A stretch of DNA of 6,717 nucleotides, from assembly GCA_036265615.1 (NCBI GenBank), contig DATAOT010000114.1:1-6717 (forward strand). The letters run 5' to 3'. This stretch comes from DATAFF01 sp036265615 (lineage in GTDB: Bacteria > Pseudomonadota > Alphaproteobacteria > Rhizobiales > Aestuariivirgaceae). Below are positions 1-5,852 of the stretch, one piece after another. Each line of letters begins with the position of its first letter. The first letter of the stretch is position 1. The notes beneath the pieces are model-generated. The model did no database searches. It was not told the origin of the DNA and saw nothing but the letters and a program-made list of their open reading frames with translations. The position numbers were made by a program, and so were the translations under genes.

Positions 1-162
1 TTCAAGAGCGATGCCAACTACTACACGCTGACGGTCGACGGCCGAGTGGCGGAAAACGCGGTCTGGACCTATGAGGATCCCTATCCGGCGGTTGCGGCCA
101 TCAAGGACCATCTCGCCTTCTATCCCGAGCGGGTCGACAAGATCGAGGAGCTGCCAGGCTGA
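1..162 (+). CDS. DUF427 domain protein, C-terminal end (5' truncated)
   Basis: Only the last 53 codons are in the window, read in frame 1 to a TGA at 160-162. The fragment runs FKSDANYYTLTVDG, then a stretch containing ENAVWTYEDPYPAV and HLAFYPERVDKIEEL. The order Y-Y-x-x-x-V-D-G, E-N-A-x-W-x-Y-x-D-P-x-P and I-x-x-x-L/V-A-F-Y is the characteristic C-terminal half of DUF427 proteins, small single-domain beta-rich proteins common in Proteobacteria and Actinobacteria whose biochemical function is not established. The start codon and N-terminal half lie upstream of base 1. The gene ends 48 bases before the Rrf2 regulator and nothing ties it functionally to the sulfate genes. The family call rests on remembered motif similarity only. 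Confidence 0.8.
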   Translation, partial: FKSDANYYTLTVDGRVAENAVWTYEDPYPAVAAIKDHLAFYPERVDKIEELPG

Positions 163-210
163 TGATTTCGCGGCGCGCCGGGAGTAAAAGATGGCAGCCC
201 CGGAGCCCAA

Positions 211-675
211 ATGATTTCAAAACAGGCAAAATATGCATTGCGCGCACTTATCGGCCTGGCGCGGGCGGAGCCCGGGCGTGCCGTTCTGACCGCCGATCTC
301 GCCTCGCAGCAGCGCATTCCGAAGAAGTTCCTGGAGCAGATCCTGCTGCTGCTCAAGCGGTCCGGAATGGTGCAGAGCCGGCGGGGCGCGCTTGGCGGCT
401 ACGTGCTCGTCATGCCGCCGGAGGAGATCCGTTTCCTCGACGTGCTGCGGCTGGTGGATGGGCCGATCGCGCCGCTGCCGTGCCTCAGCCTCACCGCCTA
501 CCGGCGCTGCCTCGACTGTCCCGACGAGGACTCATGCGAAATGCGCCAGGCCTTCCAGAAGGTGACGGAGGCAACCCGCCGGGTGCTCGAGGAGACGACG
601 ATCGCCGATGCCATGGCGGCGAGCGATGCCGCCATCAAGGATCGGCTGCGGCATTTGGCGGTCGGACAGCGTTGA
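211..675 (+). CDS. Rrf2-family transcriptional regulator with a four-cysteine cluster
   Basis: This 154-residue protein has the usual length and layout of the Rrf2 family. The N-terminus MISKQAKYALRALIGLA is the classic opening helix. A winged helix-turn-helix follows at about residues 25-70, including IPKKFLEQILLLLKRSG and the wing RRGALGGY. A C-terminal dimerisation helix covers about 110-145. Four cysteines (C91, C100, C103, C109) sit where IscR, NsrR and RirA carry Fe-S ligands, so a cluster-sensing role is plausible but unproven; the spacing is not identical to any of those. The start is fixed by the family's conserved N-terminus and by GGAG at 202-205, five bases upstream. The gene lies directly upstream of a sulfate importer operon on the same strand, so I infer that it controls that operon, filling the role CysB has in enteric bacteria. 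Identification of the family is secure; the target is inference. Confidence 0.93.
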   Translation: MISKQAKYALRALIGLARAEPGRAVLTADLASQQRIPKKFLEQILLLLKRSGMVQSRRGALGGYVLVMPPEEIRFLDVLRLVDGPIAPLPCLSLTAYRRCLDCPDEDSCEMRQAFQKVTEATRRVLEETTIADAMAASDAAIKDRLRHLAVGQR

Positions 676-696
676 GTTCGTTGAAGAATCCAGATT

Positions 697-712
697 GTTC
701 GTAAGAACGAAC
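697..712. promoter_or_regulatory. Candidate operator: perfect inverted repeat upstream of the sulfate operon promoter
   Basis: GTTCGT (697-702) and ACGAAC (707-712) are exact inverted copies around a 4-base AAGA spacer. The repeat lies 8 bases upstream of the TTGACA hexamer at 721. A degraded copy, GTTCGTTGAAGAATC, begins 22 bases earlier at 675, about two helical turns away. The site lies between the Rrf2 gene and the operon it probably controls. A dyad upstream of or touching the -35 fits either activation or steric repression. Assignment to the Rrf2 protein is inference from position; no experimentally known motif was matched. Confidence 0.5.
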
Positions 713-720
713 GAATCCTG

Positions 721-750
721 TTGACAATCTCTACAAGTTTTGTCGAAATA
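721..750 (+). promoter_or_regulatory. Probable promoter for the small ORF and sulfate operon
   Basis: TTGACA at 721-726 is a perfect -35 hexamer. At 17-18 bp spacing the -10 would be CGAAAT (744-749) or GAAATA (745-750), both weak, so an activator may be needed. A dyad GACAA (723-727) / TTGTC (740-744) spans the spacer and could be a second protein site. The region is noticeably AT-richer than its surroundings. The predicted start lies about 20 bases before the ATG of the small ORF at 776. Confidence 0.5.
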
Positions 751-775
751 GCACGGTCGGCGAACGGAGAGTGCA

Positions 776-925
776 ATGCTGAAGCTGAAGGCCCTGCTCA
801 TGTGTCTCTTTGCTTCCCGCAACCTGGCCCGGATCGATAATTCCCGCCAGGAGTTGATCCTGCCGCCTCTCGAGCCGACCCGGGGAGAGAGGACGGGCCG
901 GCGCCGCAGCGCGTTCGGCGGCTAA
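776..925 (+). CDS. Small 49-residue ORF between the Rrf2 regulator and sbp (possible leader peptide)
   Basis: The ORF opens with ATG at 776 and ends with TAA at 923-925. GGAGAG (766-771) lies four bases before the start. The product begins MLKLKALLMCLFASR, continues with NLARIDNSRQELILPPL, and ends in an arginine/glycine-rich basic tail. It has one cysteine (C10), a short hydrophobic N-terminus and no domain I recognise. By hand count, 42 of 49 sense codons end in G or C, with a lower G/C share at position 1 and the lowest at position 2, the pattern expected of real coding sequence in GC-rich DNA. It sits just downstream of a probable promoter and 99 bases before sbp, so the operon transcript would carry it. 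It could be a translated leader (uORF) tuning the sulfate operon, a small functional protein, or spurious. I cannot decide which. Confidence 0.5.
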   Translation: MLKLKALLMCLFASRNLARIDNSRQELILPPLEPTRGERTGRRRSAFGG

Positions 926-962
926 AAGAGCCCCAGCCTTCGCCCTTCATAAAAACCCGGGT

Positions 963-1006
963 CTGTCAGGAATTCTGTCAGCCGCCGCCCTCTCACGTGG
1001 CTGTCA
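963..1006 (+). repeat. CTGTCA direct repeats in the sbp leader
   Basis: CTGTCAG occurs at 963-969 and again at 975-981, exactly 12 bases apart, and CTGTCA recurs at 1001-1006. All three lie in the 99-base gap between the small ORF and sbp, the last ending five bases before the sbp Shine-Dalgarno (AGGAGG, 1012-1017). They may be a protein-binding array or RNA elements. Chance cannot be excluded for a 6-7 base word. Confidence 0.35.
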
Positions 1007-1024
1007 CCAACAGGAGGTCGACTC

Positions 1025-2035
1025 ATGTTCAAGAAGAGTCTCTTCGCACTGACATTTGCAGGGCTCGTCGCGCTGGCAGGACCGGTCAGCGCCCAATCGA
1101 CACTGCTCAACGTCTCCTATGACCCGACGCGGGAATTCTACAAGGCTTTCGATGCCGCCTTCGCCGAGACATGGCACGCCAAAACGGGTGAAACGGTGCA
1201 GATCAACAGCTCGCATGGCGGCTCGGGCAAGCAGGCCCGGGCGGTCATCGACGGTCTCGATGCCGATGTCGTGACCCTGGCGCTGGCAGCCGACATCGAC
1301 GCCATTGCCAAGGCCGGCAAAATCAAGTCCGGCTGGCAGAAGCGCCTGGCCAACAACAGCACGCCCTACAGCTCGACGATCGTGTTCCTGGTGAGGAAGG
1401 GCAATCCCAAGCAGATCAAGGATTGGGACGACCTCGTGAAACCCGGCATCCAGGTCATCACCCCGAACCCGAAGACCTCAGGCGGGGCCCGCTGGAACTA
1501 TCTCGCCGCCTGGGCATATGGCGCCGCCAAGGCCAATGGCGACCAGGGCAAGACCCAGGCCTTCGTGGCCAGCCTCTATCGCAACGTGCCGGTACTCGAC
1601 ACCGGGGCGCGCGGCGCGACGACGACCTTCGTCCAGCGCGAGATCGGCGATGTGCTGATCGCCTGGGAGAACGAAGCTTTTCTGGCGCGTGAGGAACTGG
1701 GCAAGGACGAGTTCGAGATCGTCGTGCCGTCGCTGTCGATCAAGGCAGAGCCGCCGGTGGCGGTGGTCGATGCCAATGTCGATCGCAAGGGCACGCGCAA
1801 GGTGGCAGAGGCCTATCTAGATTTCCTCTACTCGCCGGCCGGCCAGAAGCTCGCGGCCAAGCATTTCTACCGCCCGAGCAAGCCGGAGCTGGCGGATGCA
1901 GCCGATCTCGCACGCTTTCCCAAGCTCAACCTGGTATCGATCGATGATCCGCAGTTCGGCGGATGGGCCAAGGTGCAGGCCGAGCATTTCGCCGAGGGCG
2001 GCATCTTCGATCAGATCTACAAGCCGACCAACTGA
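1025..2035 (+). CDS. sbp: Periplasmic sulfate-binding protein of the ABC importer
   Basis: This 336-residue protein captures sulfate in the periplasm and delivers it to CysT/CysW. Residues 1-23 form a Sec signal peptide (KK, hydrophobic core, VSA cleavage site before Q24). The mature part closely follows enterobacterial Sbp: LLNVSYDPTRE (27-37), SSHGGSGKQ (62-70), ADVVTLALAADIDAIA, PNPKTSGGARWNYLAAW and GDVLIAWENEA. Shifting by 22 to Salmonella mature Sbp numbering, every residue I recall as contacting sulfate is present: D33, S67, S152, G153, G154, A195 and W214. The motifs HGGSGKQ and TLALAADID favour Sbp over the thiosulfate-binding paralogue CysP (HAGSSKQ). The start is supported by AGGAGG at 1012-1017, seven bases upstream. 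It is the first large gene of the sbp-cysT-cysW-cysA operon. In rhizobial annotations the same protein is sometimes named cysP. Confidence 0.96.
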   Translation: MFKKSLFALTFAGLVALAGPVSAQSTLLNVSYDPTREFYKAFDAAFAETWHAKTGETVQINSSHGGSGKQARAVIDGLDADVVTLALAADIDAIAKAGKIKSGWQKRLANNSTPYSSTIVFLVRKGNPKQIKDWDDLVKPGIQVITPNPKTSGGARWNYLAAWAYGAAKANGDQGKTQAFVASLYRNVPVLDTGARGATTTFVQREIGDVLIAWENEAFLAREELGKDEFEIVVPSLSIKAEPPVAVVDANVDRKGTRKVAEAYLDFLYSPAGQKLAAKHFYRPSKPELADAADLARFPKLNLVSIDDPQFGGWAKVQAEHFAEGGIFDQIYKPTN

Positions 2036-2047
2036 CAATTTCGGCCG

Positions 2048-2902
2048 ATGAGCGGTCGGAGGAACTGGCTTCAGCGCCTCAGACAGGAAAGCGCCATTCC
2101 GGGTTTCGGACTGGCGCTTGGCTATAGTCTGACCTGGCTTGGCCTCATCGTTCTAGTGCCCTTGGCGGTGCTGGTCTTGCGGGCGCTCGAGCTCGGGCCA
2201 TCCGAGCTGTGGCGCATCATCAGCGACGACCGGACCCGGGCCGCGCTCAGGGTCAGCTTCGGCCTGTCGTTCCTCGCTGCCGTGGTCAATGGAATCGCCG
2301 GACTGGCGGTCGCCTGGGTGCTGGTGCGCTACCGCTTTCCCGGACGGCGGCTGCTCGACGCCCTGGTCGACCTGCCCTTTGCGTTGCCGACCGCGGTCGC
2401 CGGCATCGCGCTGACGGCCCTCTATGCGCCCAATGGCTGGCTCGGCTCGTTGCTGAAGATGATCGGGATCAAGGTCGCCTACACGCCGCTCGGCATTTTC
2501 ATCGCGCTGGTGTTCATCGGCCTGCCATTCGTCGTGCGGACCCTTCAGCCGGTGCTCGAGGACATCGATCACGAGATCGAGGAGGCAGCCGCCACGCTCG
2601 GCGCCAGGCGCTGGCAAACGGTGTTCCAGGTGCTGCTGCCGACCGTGTTCCCGGCCTGGCTCACCGGTTTCGCGCTGGCACTCGCCCGCGCGGTCGGGGA
2701 ATACGGATCGGTGATCTTCATCGCCGGCAATATCCCCTATGTCAGCGAGATCGCGCCGCTCCTGATCGTCATCCGGCTCGAGGAATTCAACTATGCGGGG
2801 GCGACCGCGATCGCCACGGCCATGCTGTTCATCGCCTTCGTGCTGCTCTTGATCATCAACCTGCTCCAGGTCTGGACACGGCGGAGGCTCGGCCATGTCT
2901 AA
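2048..2902 (+). CDS. cysT: Sulfate ABC transporter permease CysT (CysU)
   Basis: This 284-residue inner-membrane protein forms half of the sulfate channel with CysW. About six hydrophobic segments are visible, at roughly 20-46, 70-93, 105-127, 143-165, 197-227 and 250-275. The cytoplasmic EAA loop that docks on the ATPase is intact: E179-A-A-A-T-L-G185, nine residues, then V-L-L-P198, matching the EAA-X3-G-X9-I-X-LP consensus. Segments such as DLPFALPTAVAGIALTALYA and ARAVGEYGSVIFIAGNIP are typical of CysT. It begins 12 bases after the sbp stop with no convincing Shine-Dalgarno, so it is probably translated by coupling to sbp. Its end overlaps cysW by eight bases. Confidence 0.95.
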   Translation: MSGRRNWLQRLRQESAIPGFGLALGYSLTWLGLIVLVPLAVLVLRALELGPSELWRIISDDRTRAALRVSFGLSFLAAVVNGIAGLAVAWVLVRYRFPGRRLLDALVDLPFALPTAVAGIALTALYAPNGWLGSLLKMIGIKVAYTPLGIFIALVFIGLPFVVRTLQPVLEDIDHEIEEAAATLGARRWQTVFQVLLPTVFPAWLTGFALALARAVGEYGSVIFIAGNIPYVSEIAPLLIVIRLEEFNYAGATAIATAMLFIAFVLLLIINLLQVWTRRRLGHV

Positions 2903-3746
2903 GCACCGCGACGTCACGCAGGAAAGGCGGCTCGTGCAGTGTCTTCTGATCGCCGGCGTGGCGCTGTTCCTCGCCATCTTCCTGGTGCTGCCGCTCGTGA
3001 TCGTCTTCGTCGAAGCGTTTCGCAATGGTGTGCGGACCTATTTCGAGGCACTGACGGATCCGGAGTCGCTGGCGGCGATCCGGCTCACGCTGCTCGTTGC
3101 GGCGATCGCGGTTCCGGCCAACCTCCTGTTCGGGATTGCCGCGTCCTGGGCCATCGCCAAATTCGATTTCCATGGCAAGAGCGTGCTCAACACGCTGATC
3201 GACCTTCCGTTCTCGGTATCGCCGGTGATCTCCGGCCTCATCTATGTGCTGCTCTTCGGCGCCCAGGGCGTGCTCGGGCCGTGGCTCGAGGCGCATGGGG
3301 TGCAGATCATCTTCGCGGTGCCCGGCATCGTTCTCGCCACGATATTCGTCACCTTTCCGTTCGTGGCCCGCGAGCTCATTCCGCTGATGCAGCAGCAGGG
3401 CGCGCGCGAGGAGGAGATGGCGCTGTCGCTCGGCGCGTCGGGGTTCAAGACCTTTCTGCTCGTGACCTTGCCCAACATCAAATGGGGCCTGCTCTATGGC
3501 GTGCTTCTGTGCAATGCCCGGGCGATGGGCGAGTTCGGGGCGGTCTCGGTGGTTTCGGGCCACATCAGAGGGGTGACCAACACCATGCCACTGCATGTCG
3601 AAATCCTCTATAATGAGTATTCCTTCGCCGCCGCTTTTGCCGTCGCCTCGCTGCTTGCCATGCTGGCCCTCATCACGCTCGTCATGAAATCGCTGCTGGA
3701 ATGGCGCTTCGGCGCCGAGCTTGCGGCCCGCAAGCGCCATCCTTGA
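2895..3746 (+). CDS. cysW: Sulfate ABC transporter permease CysW
   Basis: This 283-residue protein is the second channel subunit. Hydrophobic segments lie at about 15-41, 63-87, 103-124, 137-160, 198-222 and 244-265. DLPFSVSPVISGLIYVLLFG and ARAMGEFGAVSVVSGHIRG, followed by TMPLHVEILYNEY, are hallmark CysW stretches. The EAA-type loop reads E174-M-A-L-S-L-G180 with L-P at 192-193, a mild deviation (M for the first A) that is common in CysW. The ATG lies inside the end of cysT (the shared bases read ATGTCTAA) with CGGAGG at 2882-2887, seven bases upstream, so the overlap is genuine and implies coupled translation. The stop precedes the cysA ATG by seven bases. Confidence 0.95.
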   Translation: MSKHRDVTQERRLVQCLLIAGVALFLAIFLVLPLVIVFVEAFRNGVRTYFEALTDPESLAAIRLTLLVAAIAVPANLLFGIAASWAIAKFDFHGKSVLNTLIDLPFSVSPVISGLIYVLLFGAQGVLGPWLEAHGVQIIFAVPGIVLATIFVTFPFVARELIPLMQQQGAREEEMALSLGASGFKTFLLVTLPNIKWGLLYGVLLCNARAMGEFGAVSVVSGHIRGVTNTMPLHVEILYNEYSFAAAFAVASLLAMLALITLVMKSLLEWRFGAELAARKRHP

Positions 3747-3750
3747 GGGG
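3745..3750 (+). promoter_or_regulatory. cysA ribosome binding site, overlapping the cysW stop
   Basis: GAGGGG at 3745-3750 overlaps the cysW TGA (3744-3746) and lies three bases before ATG 3754. The spacing is short, but this is the only purine-rich site nearby. It favours ATG 3754 over the in-frame TTG at 3721, which lies inside cysW. Confidence 0.5.
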
Positions 3751-3753
3751 CCG

Positions 3754-4803
3754 ATGGATCTGCGGATCGTAAACCTCGTCAAGGCGTTCGACCGGTTCCC
3801 GGCGCTGCACGGGGTGTCGCTCGATATCCGCTCCGGAGAGCTCGTGGCGCTGCTCGGCCCGTCGGGATCCGGCAAGACGACACTTCTCAGGCTGATCGCC
3901 GGGCTCGAATTCCCGACCTCGGGAGAGATCTGGTTCGGCAACGAGAACGCATCGGCGCTGAGCGTCAGGGCACGCAACATCGGCTTCGTGTTCCAGAGCT
4001 ATGCACTGTTCCGCCACATGACAGTTCTCGACAATATCGCCTTCGGGCTCAAGGTGCGCCCGATGGCGTCGCGCCCGGCGAAGAGCGCAATCCGCAAGCG
4101 GGCGCTCGATCTCCTCGAGCTGGTTCAGCTGCCGGGCATCGCCGAGCGGTTTCCCTCGCAGCTATCGGGCGGACAAAGACAGCGGGTGGCATTGGCCCGG
4201 GCGCTGGCGATCGAGCCAAGGGTGCTGCTCCTCGACGAGCCGTTCGGGGCGCTCGATGCCCAGGTTCGCCGCGATCTGAGGCGCTGGCTGCGGGAGATCC
4301 ATGACCAGACCGGGCATACCACGGTGTTCGTCACCCATGACCAGGAGGAAGCGCTCGAGCTCGCCGATCGCATCGTGGTCATGAGCAGCGGCCGGATCGA
4401 ACAGATCGGCAATCCCGACGAGGTCTATGACGAGCCGGCCAGCGCCTTCGTCTATGGATTCATCGGCGATTCGAGCAGCCTTCCCGTGGCAGTCGAGGAC
4501 GACGCAGTGATGCTCGAGGGCCGCCGGCTCGGTCTTCACGGAAACGGATGCCGCGCCGGTCAGGCGGTGCTGTGCTTTCGTCCGCAGGATGTCGAGTTCG
4601 TAACCAGCTCGGAGGCGGTGGCGGGACGCGTCAAGACAGTTCGACGGGTGCTCAATGTGCGCCGAGCGGAACTCGAGGTCGGCCGCGCCCGGCACACGGT
4701 CGAGATCGATCTCGGACAGGACGTGGAAGCGCGTCGCGGGACTGAGCTGAGCTTTCGGCCGCGTCGCTTCAAACTGTTCCCGCTGGATCAGCAGGGGACA
4801 TAG
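3754..4803 (+). CDS. cysA: Sulfate ABC transporter ATP-binding protein CysA
   Basis: This 349-residue ATPase powers sulfate import on the cytoplasmic face of CysT/CysW. All nucleotide-binding elements are intact: Walker A GPSGSGKTT (35-43), Q-loop Q81, signature LSGGQ (137-141), Walker B VLLLDEP (157-163) with D161 and catalytic E162, D-loop ALD (166-168) and switch histidine H195. Residues from about 230 to the end form the C-terminal regulatory (TOBE-type) extension, including CFRPQDVEF, as in CysA proteins of about 350-365 residues. I chose ATG 3754 because MDLRIVNLVKAF matches the usual CysA N-terminus and follows GAGGGG. A TTG at 3721 would add 11 unlikely residues overlapping cysW. It is the last gene of the operon, followed directly by a strong hairpin. 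Confidence 0.95.
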   Translation: MDLRIVNLVKAFDRFPALHGVSLDIRSGELVALLGPSGSGKTTLLRLIAGLEFPTSGEIWFGNENASALSVRARNIGFVFQSYALFRHMTVLDNIAFGLKVRPMASRPAKSAIRKRALDLLELVQLPGIAERFPSQLSGGQRQRVALARALAIEPRVLLLDEPFGALDAQVRRDLRRWLREIHDQTGHTTVFVTHDQEEALELADRIVVMSSGRIEQIGNPDEVYDEPASAFVYGFIGDSSSLPVAVEDDAVMLEGRRLGLHGNGCRAGQAVLCFRPQDVEFVTSSEAVAGRVKTVRRVLNVRRAELEVGRARHTVEIDLGQDVEARRGTELSFRPRRFKLFPLDQQGT

Positions 4804-4844
4804 TCTCCTTCCCCGCCGCTGATGGGCAAGGGCGGGGAAGGAGA
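4804..4844. terminator. Convergent hairpin after cysA, probable terminator for both operons
   Basis: TCTCCTTCCCCGCC (4804-4817) and GGCGGGGAAGGAGA (4831-4844) pair perfectly over 14 bp around a 13-base loop, starting immediately after the cysA stop. No T-run follows on either strand, so it may act by RNA stability, pausing or a U-tract-independent mechanism. Its position between convergent genes fits a shared 3' boundary. Confidence 0.65.
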
Positions 4845-4856
4845 GTCGCCGGCGAC
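4845..4856. repeat. 12-bp perfect palindrome beside the convergent hairpin
   Basis: GTCGCCGGCGAC is exactly self-complementary and abuts the 14-bp stem hairpin with no gap. It lies 30 bases past the end of the unknown - strand gene. It has no loop, so it is more likely a protein-binding or cruciform-type site than an RNA hairpin. Chance is possible in GC-rich DNA. Confidence 0.35.
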
Positions 4857-4886
4857 CTGGGAGACGCCCGGCTGGTGTCAGCGATG

Positions 4887-5186
4887 CTATTGCGGGCCTT
4901 TGGCAAGCCCCCTGCCCCGCGGCCTTGCATAGCGTCTCGGCAGTGTGATGCTGCGCAGGCGCGATGCCTCGCCCGAGAGGACGGACAACTCCTCGAGCCG
5001 GCCGGAGGACTCCAGTCTTCCGAGGCACTCGGCGACCAGCGTCTCCAGCCATATTGCGCGCGGCGGTGCGCCGTGGCCCTCGAAAACCTGCATGCAGCGA
5101 ACCAGCTCGCGGGTGATGCCGATCAACTGCTCCTCGGGAATCTCGCAACTGCCAAGCTGCGGCAGCTCGCCTGATTGGTCGATCAT
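4887..5186 (-). CDS. Unrecognised 99-residue protein, third gene of the AHL operon
   Basis: I do not recognise this protein. It opens MIDQSGELPQLGSCEIPEEQ, continues in amphipathic, probably helical sequence (about 18-37 and 43-77, with ITRELVRCMQVFEG and RAIWLETLVAECLGRLES), and ends in a basic, probably disordered tail (RRYARPRGRGLAKGPQ). It has three cysteines (C14, C31, C54), no signal peptide and no membrane segment. ATG at 5186 follows AGGAGA (5201-5196) by nine bases, and only 16 bases separate it from the luxI stop, so it is almost certainly co-transcribed with luxI. Small proteins encoded after rhizobial luxI genes can act in quorum-sensing control (CinS after CinI in Rhizobium leguminosarum is the precedent I know), but I see no sequence basis for calling this CinS. 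That it is a real gene is likely; its function is unknown. Confidence 0.75.
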   Translation of the reverse strand: MIDQSGELPQLGSCEIPEEQLIGITRELVRCMQVFEGHGAPPRAIWLETLVAECLGRLESSGRLEELSVLSGEASRLRSITLPRRYARPRGRGLAKGPQ

Positions 5187-5202
5187 CGTCGTTGTTCTCC
5201 TG

Positions 5203-5844
5203 TCAGGCGGCGATCGGCAGCGACGTCATCCATTTCGGATCGGCAAAGATCGAGCCGGAGAGATGGTTGCGGGCGCGGATCTCGTCGGTGACGGCGGCCG
5301 CGGTCTCGCACAGACCGGCAACGGTCAGGACATCGCCGATCCGCCTCGGCTGGCAAAGTCGCTCGAAGCCGCAGCCGGCGCGCCGCAGGATGCGCTCCAT
5401 GCGCACGTCATAGACGGAGATCACAAAGTCGACGCCGGCCGCCCGCGCGGTCTCGAGCAAAGCGCAGAGAAGCTTTCCCGTGACCGTGCTCAAACCGTTC
5501 GGCAAATGCCCGAGCAATTCGGTGTCGACGGCAAACCGGCTGCTCTCCAGCACACGCGGGCTGCGGATGATGTCTTCAGGCTCCATCAGCTCGCTGAAGA
5601 CGTCGGACAGCATATGTGGCCCGGTCGTCGGCAAGAGACGCAGACTTGCCAATACATTGCGGTGCTCGTCGGTTTCGACCACGTAAAGCGGATTCAGCTC
5701 GTCGAACTGATCCATCTCACGGTGATTGGAAACCTTGACATCCCAGCCGAGTCGATCATTGAAGACCTTGGCTCTGAGACGAAACATCTTGTCAATGATG
5801 TCGATGTTTTCACCTGGGTAAGCGCCTTGCACCAGTTGGATCAT
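5203..5844 (-). CDS. LuxI-family acyl-homoserine lactone synthase
   Basis: This 213-residue cytoplasmic enzyme makes an acyl-homoserine lactone signal from S-adenosylmethionine and an acyl-ACP or acyl-CoA. The conserved catalytic core is complete and nearly in LuxI register: R24, F28, W34, D45 and D48 (in RAKVFNDRLGW and DQFDE), R69 (in ASLRLLPTTGPHMLSDVF), F83, E100 and R103 (in VLESSRFAVD). The C-terminal acyl-pocket half includes KLLCALLETARAAGVDFVISVYD. The position that is threonine in several 3-oxo-AHL synthases (T140 of EsaI) appears to be S143 here, so the product may not be a 3-oxo AHL; this is a weak inference. AGGGGGA at 5858-5852, seven bases upstream, supports ATG 5844. It follows luxR in tandem and precedes a 99-residue unknown gene. 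It cannot be assigned to a named orthologue or acyl chain length by eye. Confidence 0.96.
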   Translation of the reverse strand: MIQLVQGAYPGENIDIIDKMFRLRAKVFNDRLGWDVKVSNHREMDQFDELNPLYVVETDEHRNVLASLRLLPTTGPHMLSDVFSELMEPEDIIRSPRVLESSRFAVDTELLGHLPNGLSTVTGKLLCALLETARAAGVDFVISVYDVRMERILRRAGCGFERLCQPRRIGDVLTVAGLCETAAAVTDEIRARNHLSGSIFADPKWMTSLPIAA

Positions 5845-5852
5845 TGCTCATT

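Noticed and set aside
171..180. CGGCGCGCCG palindrome between the DUF427 gene and the Rrf2 gene
   Set aside because: A 10-bp all-G/C palindrome is unremarkable at this base composition and nothing else supports a site.
697..712. Inverted repeat after the Rrf2 gene as an intrinsic terminator
   Set aside because: The stem is only 6 bp and about half AT, with no T-run after it; its place just upstream of a -35 fits an operator better.
920..932. GGCT-AAAAG-AGCC hairpin at the end of the small ORF as an attenuator or SAM-II riboswitch piece
   Set aside because: The stem is only 4 bp, no T-run follows, and the GCTAAA word alone lacks the pseudoknot pairing of SAM-II; sulfate importers are not its usual target.
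1025..2035. Calling the binding protein thiosulfate-specific CysP
   Set aside because: The motifs HGGSGKQ, TLALAADID and IAWENEA follow Sbp rather than CysP (HAGSSKQ and a different loop), and the sulfate-contact residues I recall are all present.
3721..3753. TTG at 3721 as the cysA start
   Set aside because: It lies inside cysW, adds 11 residues not typical of CysA, and has no better ribosome binding site than ATG 3754.
2856..3980. Long open frame on the - strand across cysW and the start of cysA
   Set aside because: It mirrors the codon pattern of two certain genes, is rich in R, H, E and Q as GC-rich antisense frames are, and shows no domain.
4162..5148. Long open frame on the - strand spanning cysA, the convergent hairpin and the unknown gene
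   Set aside because: It crosses a certain gene and a probable terminator, has low-complexity antisense composition and overlaps the better supported frame at 4887-5186.
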